Positions 24,540-32,421 of a stretch of 56,160 nucleotides of DNA are shown here, one piece after another. The DNA comes from Leuconostoc rapi (GTDB taxonomy: Bacteria; Bacillota; Bacilli; Lactobacillales; Lactobacillaceae): assembly GCF_016908715.1 (NCBI RefSeq), contig NZ_JAFBEK010000009.1, forward strand, positions 1 to 56,160, given 5' to 3'. The first letter of the stretch is position 1. Every line of letters starts with the position of its first letter. A model generated the notes under the pieces. It saw only the letters and a list, made by a program, of their open reading frames with translations, searched no databases and was not told the origin of the DNA. The translations under genes were made by a program, and so were the position numbers.

Positions 24540-25526
24540 TTATGCTTTTTTCTTACGATCAAGTAATACTGCTATAATAATCACAATACCTTTGACGATT
24601 TGCTGATAAAAACTAGAGATACCAATCAAGTTCATGCCATTATTTAGCGTACCAATAATCAATGCACCAATCAGTGTCCCAAATATCCGACCACGACCGC
24701 CTGCTAAAGAAGTACCACCCAAAACAACGGCTGCAATCGCATCCATTTCAAAACCAGTTCCGGCATCTGGTTGCGCCGAACTCAAACGCGAAATCAGTAT
24801 CATTCCGGCAGCCGAGCTCATAATACCTGAAATGACATATATCCAAGTTTTTGTGAGATTAACTTTAATCCCAGACACAAAAGCGGCTTTCTCGTTGCCA
24901 CCAAGAGCATAGGTTTTTCGACCAAACGTCATTTTGTGTAGCAGAATAAAGAGGATAAAAAAGGCAATCAACATAATAATCACAGGCACTGGTATACCAA
25001 AGAAATAGCCACGCCCGATAAATTGGAAAATAAAGCTGTCATTCATGACTTTACCAGTAATGGGATTACCATCTGTAAAGACATAAGTTGCACCGCGGAA
25101 AATCGTCATTGTTGCAAGGGATGCAATAAAAGGTGCTGCGCCACCTTTTGTAATAATGAGGCCATTCACACCACCTAATAAGCCACCAATAGCAATACCA
25201 ATAACCATAGCAATTACCGTAGGGACGCCACTTGTGATCATCATGGCTGACAAAGCCGACGTTAAGGCTAGTATCGCCCCAACTGACAAGTCAATGCCAC
25301 CAGTTAAAATAACAAATGTCATACCAAAGGCAATCAGACCATTAATTGATACTTGTCGCAGCAAATTAAGTAAATTATTTGGATCTAAAAAATTGCGATT
25401 CATAATCGTCGTGATGATAACCAACACAATCAATGCTAACACAGGGCCCAAACCTGACAACTTGCTTATCAAACTTTGATCCTTCATGATTACTGATGAT
25501 TTTGCTGTGTGCTTCGTATTAACCAT
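24540..25526 (-). CDS. rbsC: Ribose-type ABC transporter permease
   Basis: 328 residues, BPD_transp_2 family, about 9 to 10 helices. Signatures are NLLRQVSINGLIAFGMTFVILTGGIDLSVGA, here cited by its core GMTFVILTGGIDLSVG (~63-78), and AFVSGIKVNLTKTWIYVISG. The C-terminal AVVLGGTSLAGGRGRIFGT is diagnostic of RbsC/CUT2 permeases. It functions as a homodimer with RbsA. The RbsA stop overlaps its start by one base. The first ~18 residues are polar and may include one of several possible starts (ATG 25526 or the later ATG in SSVIMKDQ). Confidence 0.92.
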   Translation of the reverse strand: MVNTKHTAKSSVIMKDQSLISKLSGLGPVLALIVLVIITTIMNRNFLDPNNLLNLLRQVSINGLIAFGMTFVILTGGIDLSVGAILALTSALSAMMITSGVPTVIAMVIGIAIGGLLGGVNGLIITKGGAAPFIASLATMTIFRGATYVFTDGNPITGKVMNDSFIFQFIGRGYFFGIPVPVIIMLIAFFILFILLHKMTFGRKTYALGGNEKAAFVSGIKVNLTKTWIYVISGIMSSAAGMILISRLSSAQPDAGTGFEMDAIAAVVLGGTSLAGGRGRIFGTLIGALIIGTLNNGMNLIGISSFYQQIVKGIVIIIAVLLDRKKKA

Positions 25527-27013
25527 TATATTTTTCCTCCTGTTGCGAGTGTCATAATGTCTGACTCTTGGACATGCTTACTATTATCGACAACAGCCAT
25601 TAACCCGCCTTCATACATCACTGCAATGCGGTCACTCATGGCAATCACTTCTGGCAGATCGCTGGATACCATAATGATTGCCACGCCTCTGTCAGTTAAT
25701 TCATTCATTAAATTGTATATTTCTCTTTTAGCACCAACATCAACGCCACGTGTTGGTTCGTCTAAAATCAGCAGCTTACTACCCGCGCCAATCCATTTTG
25801 CCAAAACAACTTTTTGCTGATTACCACCAGACAAACTACCAGTATTAATATCTTGCCCATCAGCTTTTACGGTTAAACGTTTTATCAAAAGATCAACAAA
25901 GTCTGTCTTAACTTTTTCGTCGATCATATGATTTTTGACCAACTCTTGTAAACTGGGCATAATGATATTTTCTGCTACTGAGAAATCTAAGATTAACCCT
26001 TCATCTTTTCTATTCTCTGTAACAAATCCGAAGCCTTGCTGAATGGCATCGGACGGTTTAATAATTTTGACTGGTGCACCATCAACCTTGATATCGCCTG
26101 AATCTCTCCGATCGACGCCGAATATGGCACGCATGACTTCTGTGCGTCCAGAACCCATTAAACCTGAGAATCCTAATATTTCACCTTGGCGAACAGAGAA
26201 ATTAATGTCATGAAATTTGTTATCACTGGTAAAATTAGAAACATCAAGAACGTTTTCCCCGTAATTTGGGTGTCTATCAGGATAAAATTCACCAATATCC
26301 CGGCCCACCATGTTTTTAACAATTTCAGCGACACTTGTATCCACAATCTTAGACTCACTCACCGTATGCCCGTCTCGCATAATTGTTATTTTATCTGCGA
26401 TTTCCATGTTTTCTTCAATACGGTGACTAATATAAATGAAGCTCACACCCCGTGATTTTAAATGATTAACGGTCTCAAAAAGCGAACGGATTTCTGAACG
26501 TGTTAAAGCAGCCGTCGGTTCATCCATAATGATCACTTTGGCATCAGTCATCATCGCTTTTGAAATTTCAATCATCTGCTGAGCACCAACACTTAAATTA
26601 CCAACTGGTGTGTCTAAATCATAATTAATATTCAGTGTATTAAATATACTTTCAGCTTTGGCTCGCATGCCTTTGTCATTAATTAATCCAAAACCTGTTT
26701 TCTCCTCTTTATTTAAAAACATATTTTCTAAGACAGTCATTTCAGCAAAATTATTCATCTCTTGGTGAATAAAACTGATGCCGTGCTCTTCAGCATCTTT
26801 TGGTCCTTTAAACGATACTTCTTTATCATCGACCATGATTTGACCACTATCTAAAGGCAATAGTCCTGTCATAATATTCATGAGTGTTGATTTGCCAGCA
26901 CCATTTTCGCCCATCAACGCATGAACCTCGGCATCTCCCAAATGAAAATTAACATCTCTGAGCACATGATTATTGCCAAACGACTTAGAAATACCAATCA
27001 TATCTATTTTCAT
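25526..27013 (-). CDS. rbsA: Ribose-type ABC transporter, duplicated ATPase
   Basis: 495 residues, two ABC modules. Module 1: Walker A GENGAGKST (~36-44), signature LSVGAQQM, Walker B IIMDEPTAAL. Module 2: altered P-loop GLMGSGRTE (~285), signature SLSGGNQQKVV, Walker B LLILDEPTRGVDVG. The second site has the usual CUT2 changes and is likely inactive for hydrolysis. It couples ATP use to sugar import with RbsC and RbsB. It lies 26 bases after rbsD in the same operon. Confidence 0.93.
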   Translation of the reverse strand: MKIDMIGISKSFGNNHVLRDVNFHLGDAEVHALMGENGAGKSTLMNIMTGLLPLDSGQIMVDDKEVSFKGPKDAEEHGISFIHQEMNNFAEMTVLENMFLNKEEKTGFGLINDKGMRAKAESIFNTLNINYDLDTPVGNLSVGAQQMIEISKAMMTDAKVIIMDEPTAALTRSEIRSLFETVNHLKSRGVSFIYISHRIEENMEIADKITIMRDGHTVSESKIVDTSVAEIVKNMVGRDIGEFYPDRHPNYGENVLDVSNFTSDNKFHDINFSVRQGEILGFSGLMGSGRTEVMRAIFGVDRRDSGDIKVDGAPVKIIKPSDAIQQGFGFVTENRKDEGLILDFSVAENIIMPSLQELVKNHMIDEKVKTDFVDLLIKRLTVKADGQDINTGSLSGGNQQKVVLAKWIGAGSKLLILDEPTRGVDVGAKREIYNLMNELTDRGVAIIMVSSDLPEVIAMSDRIAVMYEGGLMAVVDNSKHVQESDIMTLATGGKI

Positions 27014-27039
27014 AATTCCTCCATTCGCTCACTGCTAAA

Positions 27040-27438
27040 TCAAAAAATAACACCACTTTCTAAAATAATATTAGCAAAAGGTGTCGCTTCACCGGTTCTT
27101 ACAAACGCCTTACTCTCTTTTAACTGTTGTTTGAGTTGCGCATGAGATATAAAATCAATCTCAACATCTTCAGAAAACCGCTCATATATTTTTTCCAACA
27201 TCGCGGCATTCTCTAGTTTGATTTCTTCTGCCAAATAAATTTTTTGAACTGCCAATTCCGATAATACAGCGTCTAGCACATCAATAAATTCAGGTTTCCC
27301 AAGTACAACGCTTAAATCAATTTTTGGGACAGTTTTTGGGACCGGTGTCCCAGCATCTCCAACTGCCAGCCAATCCATGTGCCCCATATCAGCGACCACA
27401 GCCGCGACTTTAGAATTTATAATGCCGTTTTTTTTCAC
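27040..27438 (-). CDS. rbsD: D-ribose pyranase
   Basis: 132 residues from a GTG start with AAAAGGAG seven bases upstream. RbsD/FucU family: catalytic His in ADMGHMDWLAVGDAGTPVP (~16-34) and the C-terminal TGEATPFANIILESGV. It interconverts beta-pyranose and beta-furanose forms so that ribokinase can act. It is the first gene of rbsD-A-C-B and the best evidence that the transporter carries ribose. Neither rbsK nor rbsR is in the window. A LacI-type palindrome lies 18 bases upstream. Confidence 0.93.
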   Translation of the reverse strand: MKKNGIINSKVAAVVADMGHMDWLAVGDAGTPVPKTVPKIDLSVVLGKPEFIDVLDAVLSELAVQKIYLAEEIKLENAAMLEKIYERFSEDVEIDFISHAQLKQQLKESKAFVRTGEATPFANIILESGVIF

Positions 27439-27455
27439 AATGATTCTCCTTTTAG

Positions 27456-27469
27456 GTAAAACGTTTTAC
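27456..27469. promoter_or_regulatory. LacI-family operator before rbsD (probable RbsR site)
   Basis: A perfect 14-bp palindrome GTAAAACGTTTTAC with a central CG, the form bound by LacI/GalR regulators such as RbsR. It sits just before the rbsD ribosome site. The regulator gene is not in the window. Confidence 0.7.
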
Positions 27470-27496
27470 TTTTTGTTCAAAAAAATAAAAGTTGCT

Positions 27497-27534
27497 AATC
27501 TACACACGTGAAAGCGCTTCCATATGTGTAGATT
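27497..27534 (-). promoter_or_regulatory. Hairpin enclosing a cre-like site
   Basis: Arms AATCTACACA / TGTGTAGATT (27497-27506, 27525-27534) enclose TGAAAGCGCTTCCA (27509-27522), a close match to the CcpA cre consensus. T-rich sequence follows on both strands. It may both end the protease transcript and give catabolite control of the rbs operon. Confidence 0.6.
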
Positions 27535-27571
27535 ACCATCTTTTTTTTAACTCGTCAAGCCTTATGTTTTT

Positions 27572-28252
27572 TTAATGTGCATAAAGTGCCTGTAGCTGAC
27601 TGACATCTGATTGTTGGATACCATAATCTGAACCTTGAGGCTGCATGACTGAGATACGATCAGATACATGGTCTAATCCAAGCGCATGCCCCAATTCATG
27701 CTCTGCTGTGTTGACTTTTCGTGTCATGGTGTAATCATCTAAATAATGTCTATTCAGCTTCGCAACAACATGGGTCATGACTTTTTTACCAGTTAAAGGA
27801 TTTACCAAAAAGCGCGTTTCTGCTATACCCGCTTGTGATGTATCACCACGGTTTTCAGTTGTTAATACAATGTCTGCCTGATTTTTATTTTGAACCTGCA
27901 CTAATGTTAACACTTGAACGGCATTCCAGTTATCAAATGCTTGCTGCCAGGCTTGTAAATAAGCAGGTTGCTGGTCAGCTGATACATCAAAATAAATATT
28001 AAGCGTTTTTTTTGCCCATACTGCGCCGTTTAAATGCGTCGCGTCCTGATGCTCTGTTGTTGTATTACCGGTTCCTTGTTCCACAGTTCCTTGATCATTT
28101 GGCAGGTTAGTATTTGTATCAAAGAGGGCCACCCATTGTTGCACTTGATTACCTACCCAAACCTTACCTTCAGCAACTTTGCTAGGGTTTTGGATCAAAT
28201 ACGTGATACCGACGATGACAATGATCAGTTTAATAATTCTAGAAATTTTCAC
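27572..28252 (-). CDS. Secreted or membrane-anchored matrixin-like zinc metalloprotease
   Basis: 226 residues. An N-terminal anchor (IIKLIIVIVGITYLI, ~6-20) is followed by a Thr/Gln/Asn-rich linker (~45-75) and a metzincin domain. The zinc site HELGHALGLDH spans 185-195 (H185, E186, H189, H195), and the Met-turn is in ISVMQPQG. Domain length and the short Met-turn distance fit small bacterial matrixins of the Peptidase_M10 type found in lactic acid bacteria. The catalytic domain should face outside the cell. Substrate is unknown. It stands alone with its own promoter; no propeptide cysteine switch is visible. Confidence 0.82.
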   Translation of the reverse strand: MKISRIIKLIIVIVGITYLIQNPSKVAEGKVWVGNQVQQWVALFDTNTNLPNDQGTVEQGTGNTTTEHQDATHLNGAVWAKKTLNIYFDVSADQQPAYLQAWQQAFDNWNAVQVLTLVQVQNKNQADIVLTTENRGDTSQAGIAETRFLVNPLTGKKVMTHVVAKLNRHYLDDYTMTRKVNTAEHELGHALGLDHVSDRISVMQPQGSDYGIQQSDVSQLQALYAH

Positions 28253-28342
28253 ATTGACACCTCCTTAAATTCTTAGCATCATGGCTGACTAAATTATATC
28301 TTATCAATATTAAAACTATGTTAACTAACTATAAGTAAGCAA

Positions 28343-28379
28343 GAAAAAGGCTACTACACAAAAATGTAACAGCCTTTTC
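28343..28379. terminator. Terminator between ohr and the protease gene
   Basis: Stem GAAAAAGGCT / AGCCTTTTC with a partly paired interior. On the minus strand it is followed by TTTTTCTTG, 14 bases after the ohr stop. Confidence 0.85.
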
Positions 28380-28392
28380 CTCAATTTGTCTA

Positions 28393-28824
28393 CTATAAGT
28401 CAAACACATCCACTAATGATATCTCAACATTTGAACTACCCGCCAATAATTTAGATACTGGGCACCGTTTCTCAGCAATTGCTAAAATATCTAACGCCGC
28501 CTGTTCATTGACCTGGGGTATTTTCACCTGTGCATGCACAAAAAACTGAAATCCTTCGCTATCTGGTGCCATATCAACACCAACGCGGACAATACTTTCA
28601 TGGGTTAATTTTCGGCGCTTTTCTTCTGCCTCAATAGTCGCATTCAAACAGGTGGCAAAAGCCGCTCCTAATAGCTGTTCAGGATTTGTGCCAGGCGATG
28701 CGCTTAATGGGCCACTCGTCATTACATCTAACCCACTCCCATCAATAGTTCGAACATGACCAACCAATCCCTCTGCATTTTCAATTTCAGTATGATATAG
28801 CCGTTTGTTTGTCAATTTCGTCAT
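28393..28824 (-). CDS. ohr: Organic hydroperoxide resistance protein
   Basis: 143 residues, OsmC/Ohr family. The catalytic pair is Cys59 (GAAFATCLNATIE) and Cys121 (AEKRCPVSKLL), with the conserved Arg/Glu network residues RTIDGSGL and NPEQLL. It is a thiol peroxidase that reduces organic and lipid hydroperoxides with dihydrolipoyl protein as reductant, cytosolic. RBS GAAAGGG precedes ATG 28824. A padR-type regulator gene, now frameshifted, ends 28 bases upstream and may have been its operon partner or regulator. Confidence 0.92.
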   Translation of the reverse strand: MTKLTNKRLYHTEIENAEGLVGHVRTIDGSGLDVMTSGPLSASPGTNPEQLLGAAFATCLNATIEAEEKRRKLTHESIVRVGVDMAPDSEGFQFFVHAQVKIPQVNEQAALDILAIAEKRCPVSKLLAGSSNVEISLVDVFDL

Positions 28825-28851
28825 CCCTTTCGTTAATTCATTAGCACTTTG

Positions 28852-29387
28852 TCAATCTTTTTGTGATGCCACAAATTTCGTTTGAGCAGACTTTAAAACC
28901 GCTAATGTTGCTGTGTAATAGGCAATCCCATAATCAAAAGTTATTTTCTGTTGAGCTGTCATGCCATCTGCCAACCAGGTTGCCAACTGCTCTTGTAACG
29001 TCGCCAATTTGGTTTCCTTACGTTCAATTTCTTCCTGAAGAAATTCTGATACCCGTTCGGTCGGTAAATCTTGACTAAGTAAAGTCGCATCAGAACATCA
29101 GATTTAAGTATTTCATCAGACGTTGGTTCGCTCATAGCCTTTGAAAATGCTGTTTTTCCTGCTTTTGTAATTGTATAAATATTCTTATTCGGCCGATCAG
29201 TTTGTGATATTTGCTGTTTAGTCACTAATTTTTCCGTTCCCAACTTTTTTAAGGTTGGATAAATCATACCAGAAGTGGCATCAAAAAAGTGGCTTAATCG
29301 TGTTTGTAAGATGTCATTAATTTCATAACCAGTATGGGGACCACTTTGTAAAATACCTAAAATGATCTCTCTACCCTTCATTACCAT
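28852..29387 (-). pseudogene. PadR-family regulator, frameshifted
   Basis: From ATG 29387 (GGAGG eight bases upstream) the frame encodes a PadR winged helix: ILGILQSGPHTGYEINDILQ, SGMIYPTLKKLGTEKLV and YTITKAGKTAF. At about 29090 (DVLMRL) the frame shifts. The rest, LLSQDLPTERVSEFLQEEIE and onward through FVASQKD to TGA 28852-28854, is in another frame and is the normal Vir_act_alpha_C-type C-terminal helix domain. A single missing base accounts for it. Without the shift the protein would be about 178 residues. The present product has an unrelated tail after residue ~98 and probably dimerises poorly. Confidence 0.82.
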
Positions 29388-29717
29388 CAACATATCCTCC
29401 ACTTGTTTGTTATCTTTATTATACACGACATTAATGTTATCAATGCGATTTGACATTTCTGTCGATCATTCATGCATATTTGTCTGTATCAATTTAATCA
29501 TTTGCATGTTATTTTTTTGATCATCAGCTGTTTCTTATCAACTAGCGATTTTGATTGCTTGATTTTTTTGACACCCAATTTCACACAAATACGCCCAAAT
29601 AAGCTATTTTTTATCATAAAAAAACGTTATCCAAAAAAGCCAATGTTTTTGATCACAAAATCACATGAAGTGTTATAATATTGCTGAAATACTATAAAAA
29701 TAAAAGAGGCGTTAATC
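29388..29717. other. Intergenic region with divergent promoters
   Basis: About 330 bases, AT-rich. It holds the promoter of the padR remnant (minus) and of the flavin oxidoreductase (+), the latter with TATAAT at about 29676. I see no gene, repeat or palindrome of note. Confidence 0.5.
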
Positions 29718-30722
29718 ATGAAAAGTAAACTAACTGATATTCTGGGCATCACGTTACCCCTTATTCAAGGTCCCATGTCGTGGCTAACTGATGCGACATT
29801 TGTGGCTGCCGTTTCCAATGCTGGTGGTTTAGGTATTCTCGGACCGAATGCTGGGCAACATGAAATTGTTAATGATCCGATCGAAACTGCTGAGCGCATG
29901 CGTTCAGAGATTCGCAAAGTGAAAAACTTAACTAATAATCCGTTTGCCGTGACACTGATCGGTGGTCAAGGCGATGCCACTTCAGATTTCACCTTGAAAA
30001 TTTTGGATGTTGTTATTGAAGAAAAAGTACCAATTGTATTGATCAATAGCGTTGGTTTGCTCAACAATGGTAGCTACGGCATTGACCCTGCATTGTTGAA
30101 AGTTGTTAAAGCGAACAACATTAAGATGATTGTTCGCTCTTGGCAACCTTCCATTGCTGATGCCAAGGCTGTGGAAGCCCAAGGTGCTGCTGCTTATGTT
30201 GTGACTGGATTTGATGAGGGTGGTACCCTACCTGAACAAATAACAGGATCATATAGCATCGTGCCTTATATTTCTGATGCTGTGTCTATTCCCGTCGTGC
30301 TTGCAGGTGGTGTTAGTGATGTACGAACAGTTCGCGCAGCTATTGCACTGGGCGCATCAGGTGTCTATGTTGGGTCACGCTTAATTCCAACAGTTGAAAA
30401 TCCCGCCGCCCAGATCACAAAAGAATTAATTGTTAATAGTACCGCAGAAGACTTAGAAATATTCCGAGTAGCGCCTGCATTCTACCGCTCATTACCAACA
30501 AAATTACGTGATAAACTAGTGAACAATGACCAACAATTAGATAAAGCATCTGTTTGGCGTGAAAATGGTGCACTAATGAACGGCACTTCTGGTATGCGTA
30601 TTGGCATGCTTGATGGTGACTTTGATAATGGCTATGTGTCAGTTGGTACTGGTATTTCAACCATTCATAGCATTCAATCAGTTGCTGAAGTAATTAATGA
30701 GATGATGATTGATTTTAAATAA
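29718..30722 (+). CDS. Nitronate monooxygenase/FabK-like FMN oxidoreductase
   Basis: 334 residues, TIM-barrel flavoprotein. FMN-site motifs: LPLIQGPMSWLTDATFVAAVSNAGGLGI (~13-40, core PLIQGPMSWLTD), VLAGGVSDVRTVRAAIALGASGVYVGSR-like C-terminal phosphate loop (~200-225). Class I nitronate monooxygenases and FabK carry a catalytic His in a GGH motif; here the equivalent is DEGGTLPEQ with Thr170, so the usual base is absent and the enzyme may be a different reductase. RBS AGAGG precedes ATG 29718. It is monocistronic with a strong terminator. Substrate is unknown. Confidence 0.8.
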   Translation: MKSKLTDILGITLPLIQGPMSWLTDATFVAAVSNAGGLGILGPNAGQHEIVNDPIETAERMRSEIRKVKNLTNNPFAVTLIGGQGDATSDFTLKILDVVIEEKVPIVLINSVGLLNNGSYGIDPALLKVVKANNIKMIVRSWQPSIADAKAVEAQGAAAYVVTGFDEGGTLPEQITGSYSIVPYISDAVSIPVVLAGGVSDVRTVRAAIALGASGVYVGSRLIPTVENPAAQITKELIVNSTAEDLEIFRVAPAFYRSLPTKLRDKLVNNDQQLDKASVWRENGALMNGTSGMRIGMLDGDFDNGYVSVGTGISTIHSIQSVAEVINEMMIDFK

Positions 30723-30760
30723 CCATGGCTTCCCGGGCGCAACATATGCCTAGACGAAAT

Positions 30761-30802
30761 GGCCCCCTTCAGTTGGAAAGATTCAACCGAGGGGGCCTTT
30801 TT
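30761..30802 (+). terminator. Terminator after the flavin oxidoreductase
   Basis: Stem GGCCCCCTTC / GAGGGGGCC with an inner GTTG/CAAC stem, followed by TTTTT. Very GC-rich stem for this genome. Confidence 0.93.
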
Positions 30803-30861
30803 ATGATTGTATTCAACAATTAATACAAAAAGCGCGACAAAAGCCACGCTGTCAGTTTATT

Positions 30862-32193
30862 TTATAATTGTCCCCAAGTTGCCATACCAATAGATGGGAA
30901 TAAATGAATTAATCGGCCAATTTCATCTGGTCCAAACTTAAATTCAATGGCTGGTAATAATGTATTAACGACATTTTCAGCTTGTTCACTGACTTCAGTC
31001 ACACCCACCAAATGATGTTGCTTGTCAAAAATCAACGTGTTATCAGCAATCGTTTCGTTGTCAACTTGACGATACCAATCTTTGGTGAGGTCAGTTTGTT
31101 GCACCTCATAATCCCCTTTTTCAGCATCTGCTACCAAAACCCCTGCTTGTGCAATTCTTGGTGATGTAAAGACAACTGAGGGTACAACAGGATACTGAAT
31201 TGGCGATTTTGTTTGACCAGAGAATTGTTTGAAAAGATACGTTGATTCAAAAATAGCTGTTGGCGTTAACTTAGGTTGCGTTTTATCAAGCACATCCCCT
31301 GATGCATAAATATTCTCAACGTTTGTTTGCAGATAATCATTGGCAGGAATACCTGATTGATTATAAGTGACGCCAATTGTTTCTAAACCAATGTTTTCTA
31401 CATTAGGAATTCGCCCTGAAGCATCCAACACCCAGTCAACTAACAAAGACTGACCATCGCTGTATGCCACTTGCGTTTGATCCCCATGTTTTTCAAAGGC
31501 AGTAACATCAGCATTTGGCACAAACGTGACGCCACGTTGCTTTAAGTCGGTCACGACTTTGTCAACATAAGGCGCGTGAAATTGTCGTAATGCACGGTCA
31601 CCATGCATGAGCACAGTAATCTCAGCACCAGCTGCATTCGCAATGGTCGCAAATTCCATGCTAATATAACCCGAACCAATAATGGCTATCTTTTGTGGTA
31701 AAGTCTTCAATGCCATAAAATCACGACTGTCATGTGCCAATTCCGTACCAGGAATATCCAAACGATGCGGACGTAGCCCAGTTGAAATGACAATCTTGTC
31801 AGCAGTTATTGCCTTACCGTCAACAATGATTGTATGATTATCTTCAAACACGCCACGTCCGTGAATCACGTCGATACCAGACTGATCCAATAACCCACCA
31901 ATCATATCTGGCAAATCATTAATGACCGTTTCCTTATGAGCCTCATTCTGCGTCCAATCAATTGTCAGATTCCCCTGAACAATACCCGATAGGCGCTCGG
32001 CAGCTCGCGTTAGTGTTACAGGTGCATCAAGTGTGATTTTAGCATTGCAACCATAATTAGGGCACGTACCACCAATCATATCAGCTTCAATGATGCCAAC
32101 CTTGACACCGGATTGTGCCAACGGAATCGCCCCGTCAAACGTACCATGCCCACTACCAAGATATAACACATCATAATCATATTGCTTTGTCAT
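30862..32193 (-). CDS. Pyridine-nucleotide disulfide oxidoreductase (glutathione/mercuric reductase-like)
   Basis: 443 residues. FAD motif YLGSGHGTFDGA (~11-22), redox disulfide GGTCPNYGCNAK (Cys44, Cys49), NAD(P)-motif IIGSGYISMEFATIA (~172-186), and late FAD motif NIYASGDVLD. The C-terminal dimerisation domain is short and ends HLFPSIGMATWGQL; the HPT-Glu active-site dyad of glutathione reductase and lipoamide dehydrogenase is not present. The redox motif also has Asn-Ala where those enzymes have Pro-Ser/Thr. It may therefore belong to a divergent branch that reduces another thiol or electrophile. RBS TTGGAGG precedes ATG 32193, and a 10-bp-arm palindrome lies in the leader. Confidence 0.82.
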   Translation of the reverse strand: MTKQYDYDVLYLGSGHGTFDGAIPLAQSGVKVGIIEADMIGGTCPNYGCNAKITLDAPVTLTRAAERLSGIVQGNLTIDWTQNEAHKETVINDLPDMIGGLLDQSGIDVIHGRGVFEDNHTIIVDGKAITADKIVISTGLRPHRLDIPGTELAHDSRDFMALKTLPQKIAIIGSGYISMEFATIANAAGAEITVLMHGDRALRQFHAPYVDKVVTDLKQRGVTFVPNADVTAFEKHGDQTQVAYSDGQSLLVDWVLDASGRIPNVENIGLETIGVTYNQSGIPANDYLQTNVENIYASGDVLDKTQPKLTPTAIFESTYLFKQFSGQTKSPIQYPVVPSVVFTSPRIAQAGVLVADAEKGDYEVQQTDLTKDWYRQVDNETIADNTLIFDKQHHLVGVTEVSEQAENVVNTLLPAIEFKFGPDEIGRLIHLFPSIGMATWGQL

Positions 32194-32224
32194 TCACTAA
32201 CCTCCAATGGCATACTAAGAACTC

Positions 32225-32250
32225 ACGCTAAACACAAAATTGTTTAGCGT
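32225..32250. promoter_or_regulatory. Palindrome in the oxidoreductase leader
   Basis: Arms ACGCTAAACA / TGTTTAGCGT separated by six bases, between a minus-strand -10 (TATACT, about 32264) and the ribosome site. It could be an operator or an RNA hairpin. Confidence 0.5.
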
Positions 32251-32421
32251 TCACGTTACCTATAGTATAAACTGATTTGAATGAAGTGACATGAATTAGC
32301 TTTGGGATAGGTGGGGTAAGTTAGGTATAAAATTGCGTCAACACACATGATTTAGCCAAATGCCACTCTTTTACTCAATTATTTTGAAATGACTAGATTT
32401 TCGCTGACAAACAATTATTCG

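Noticed and set aside
27497-27534. Riboswitch before the rbs operon
   Set aside because: The simple hairpin encloses a cre-like site and lacks any conserved aptamer pattern.
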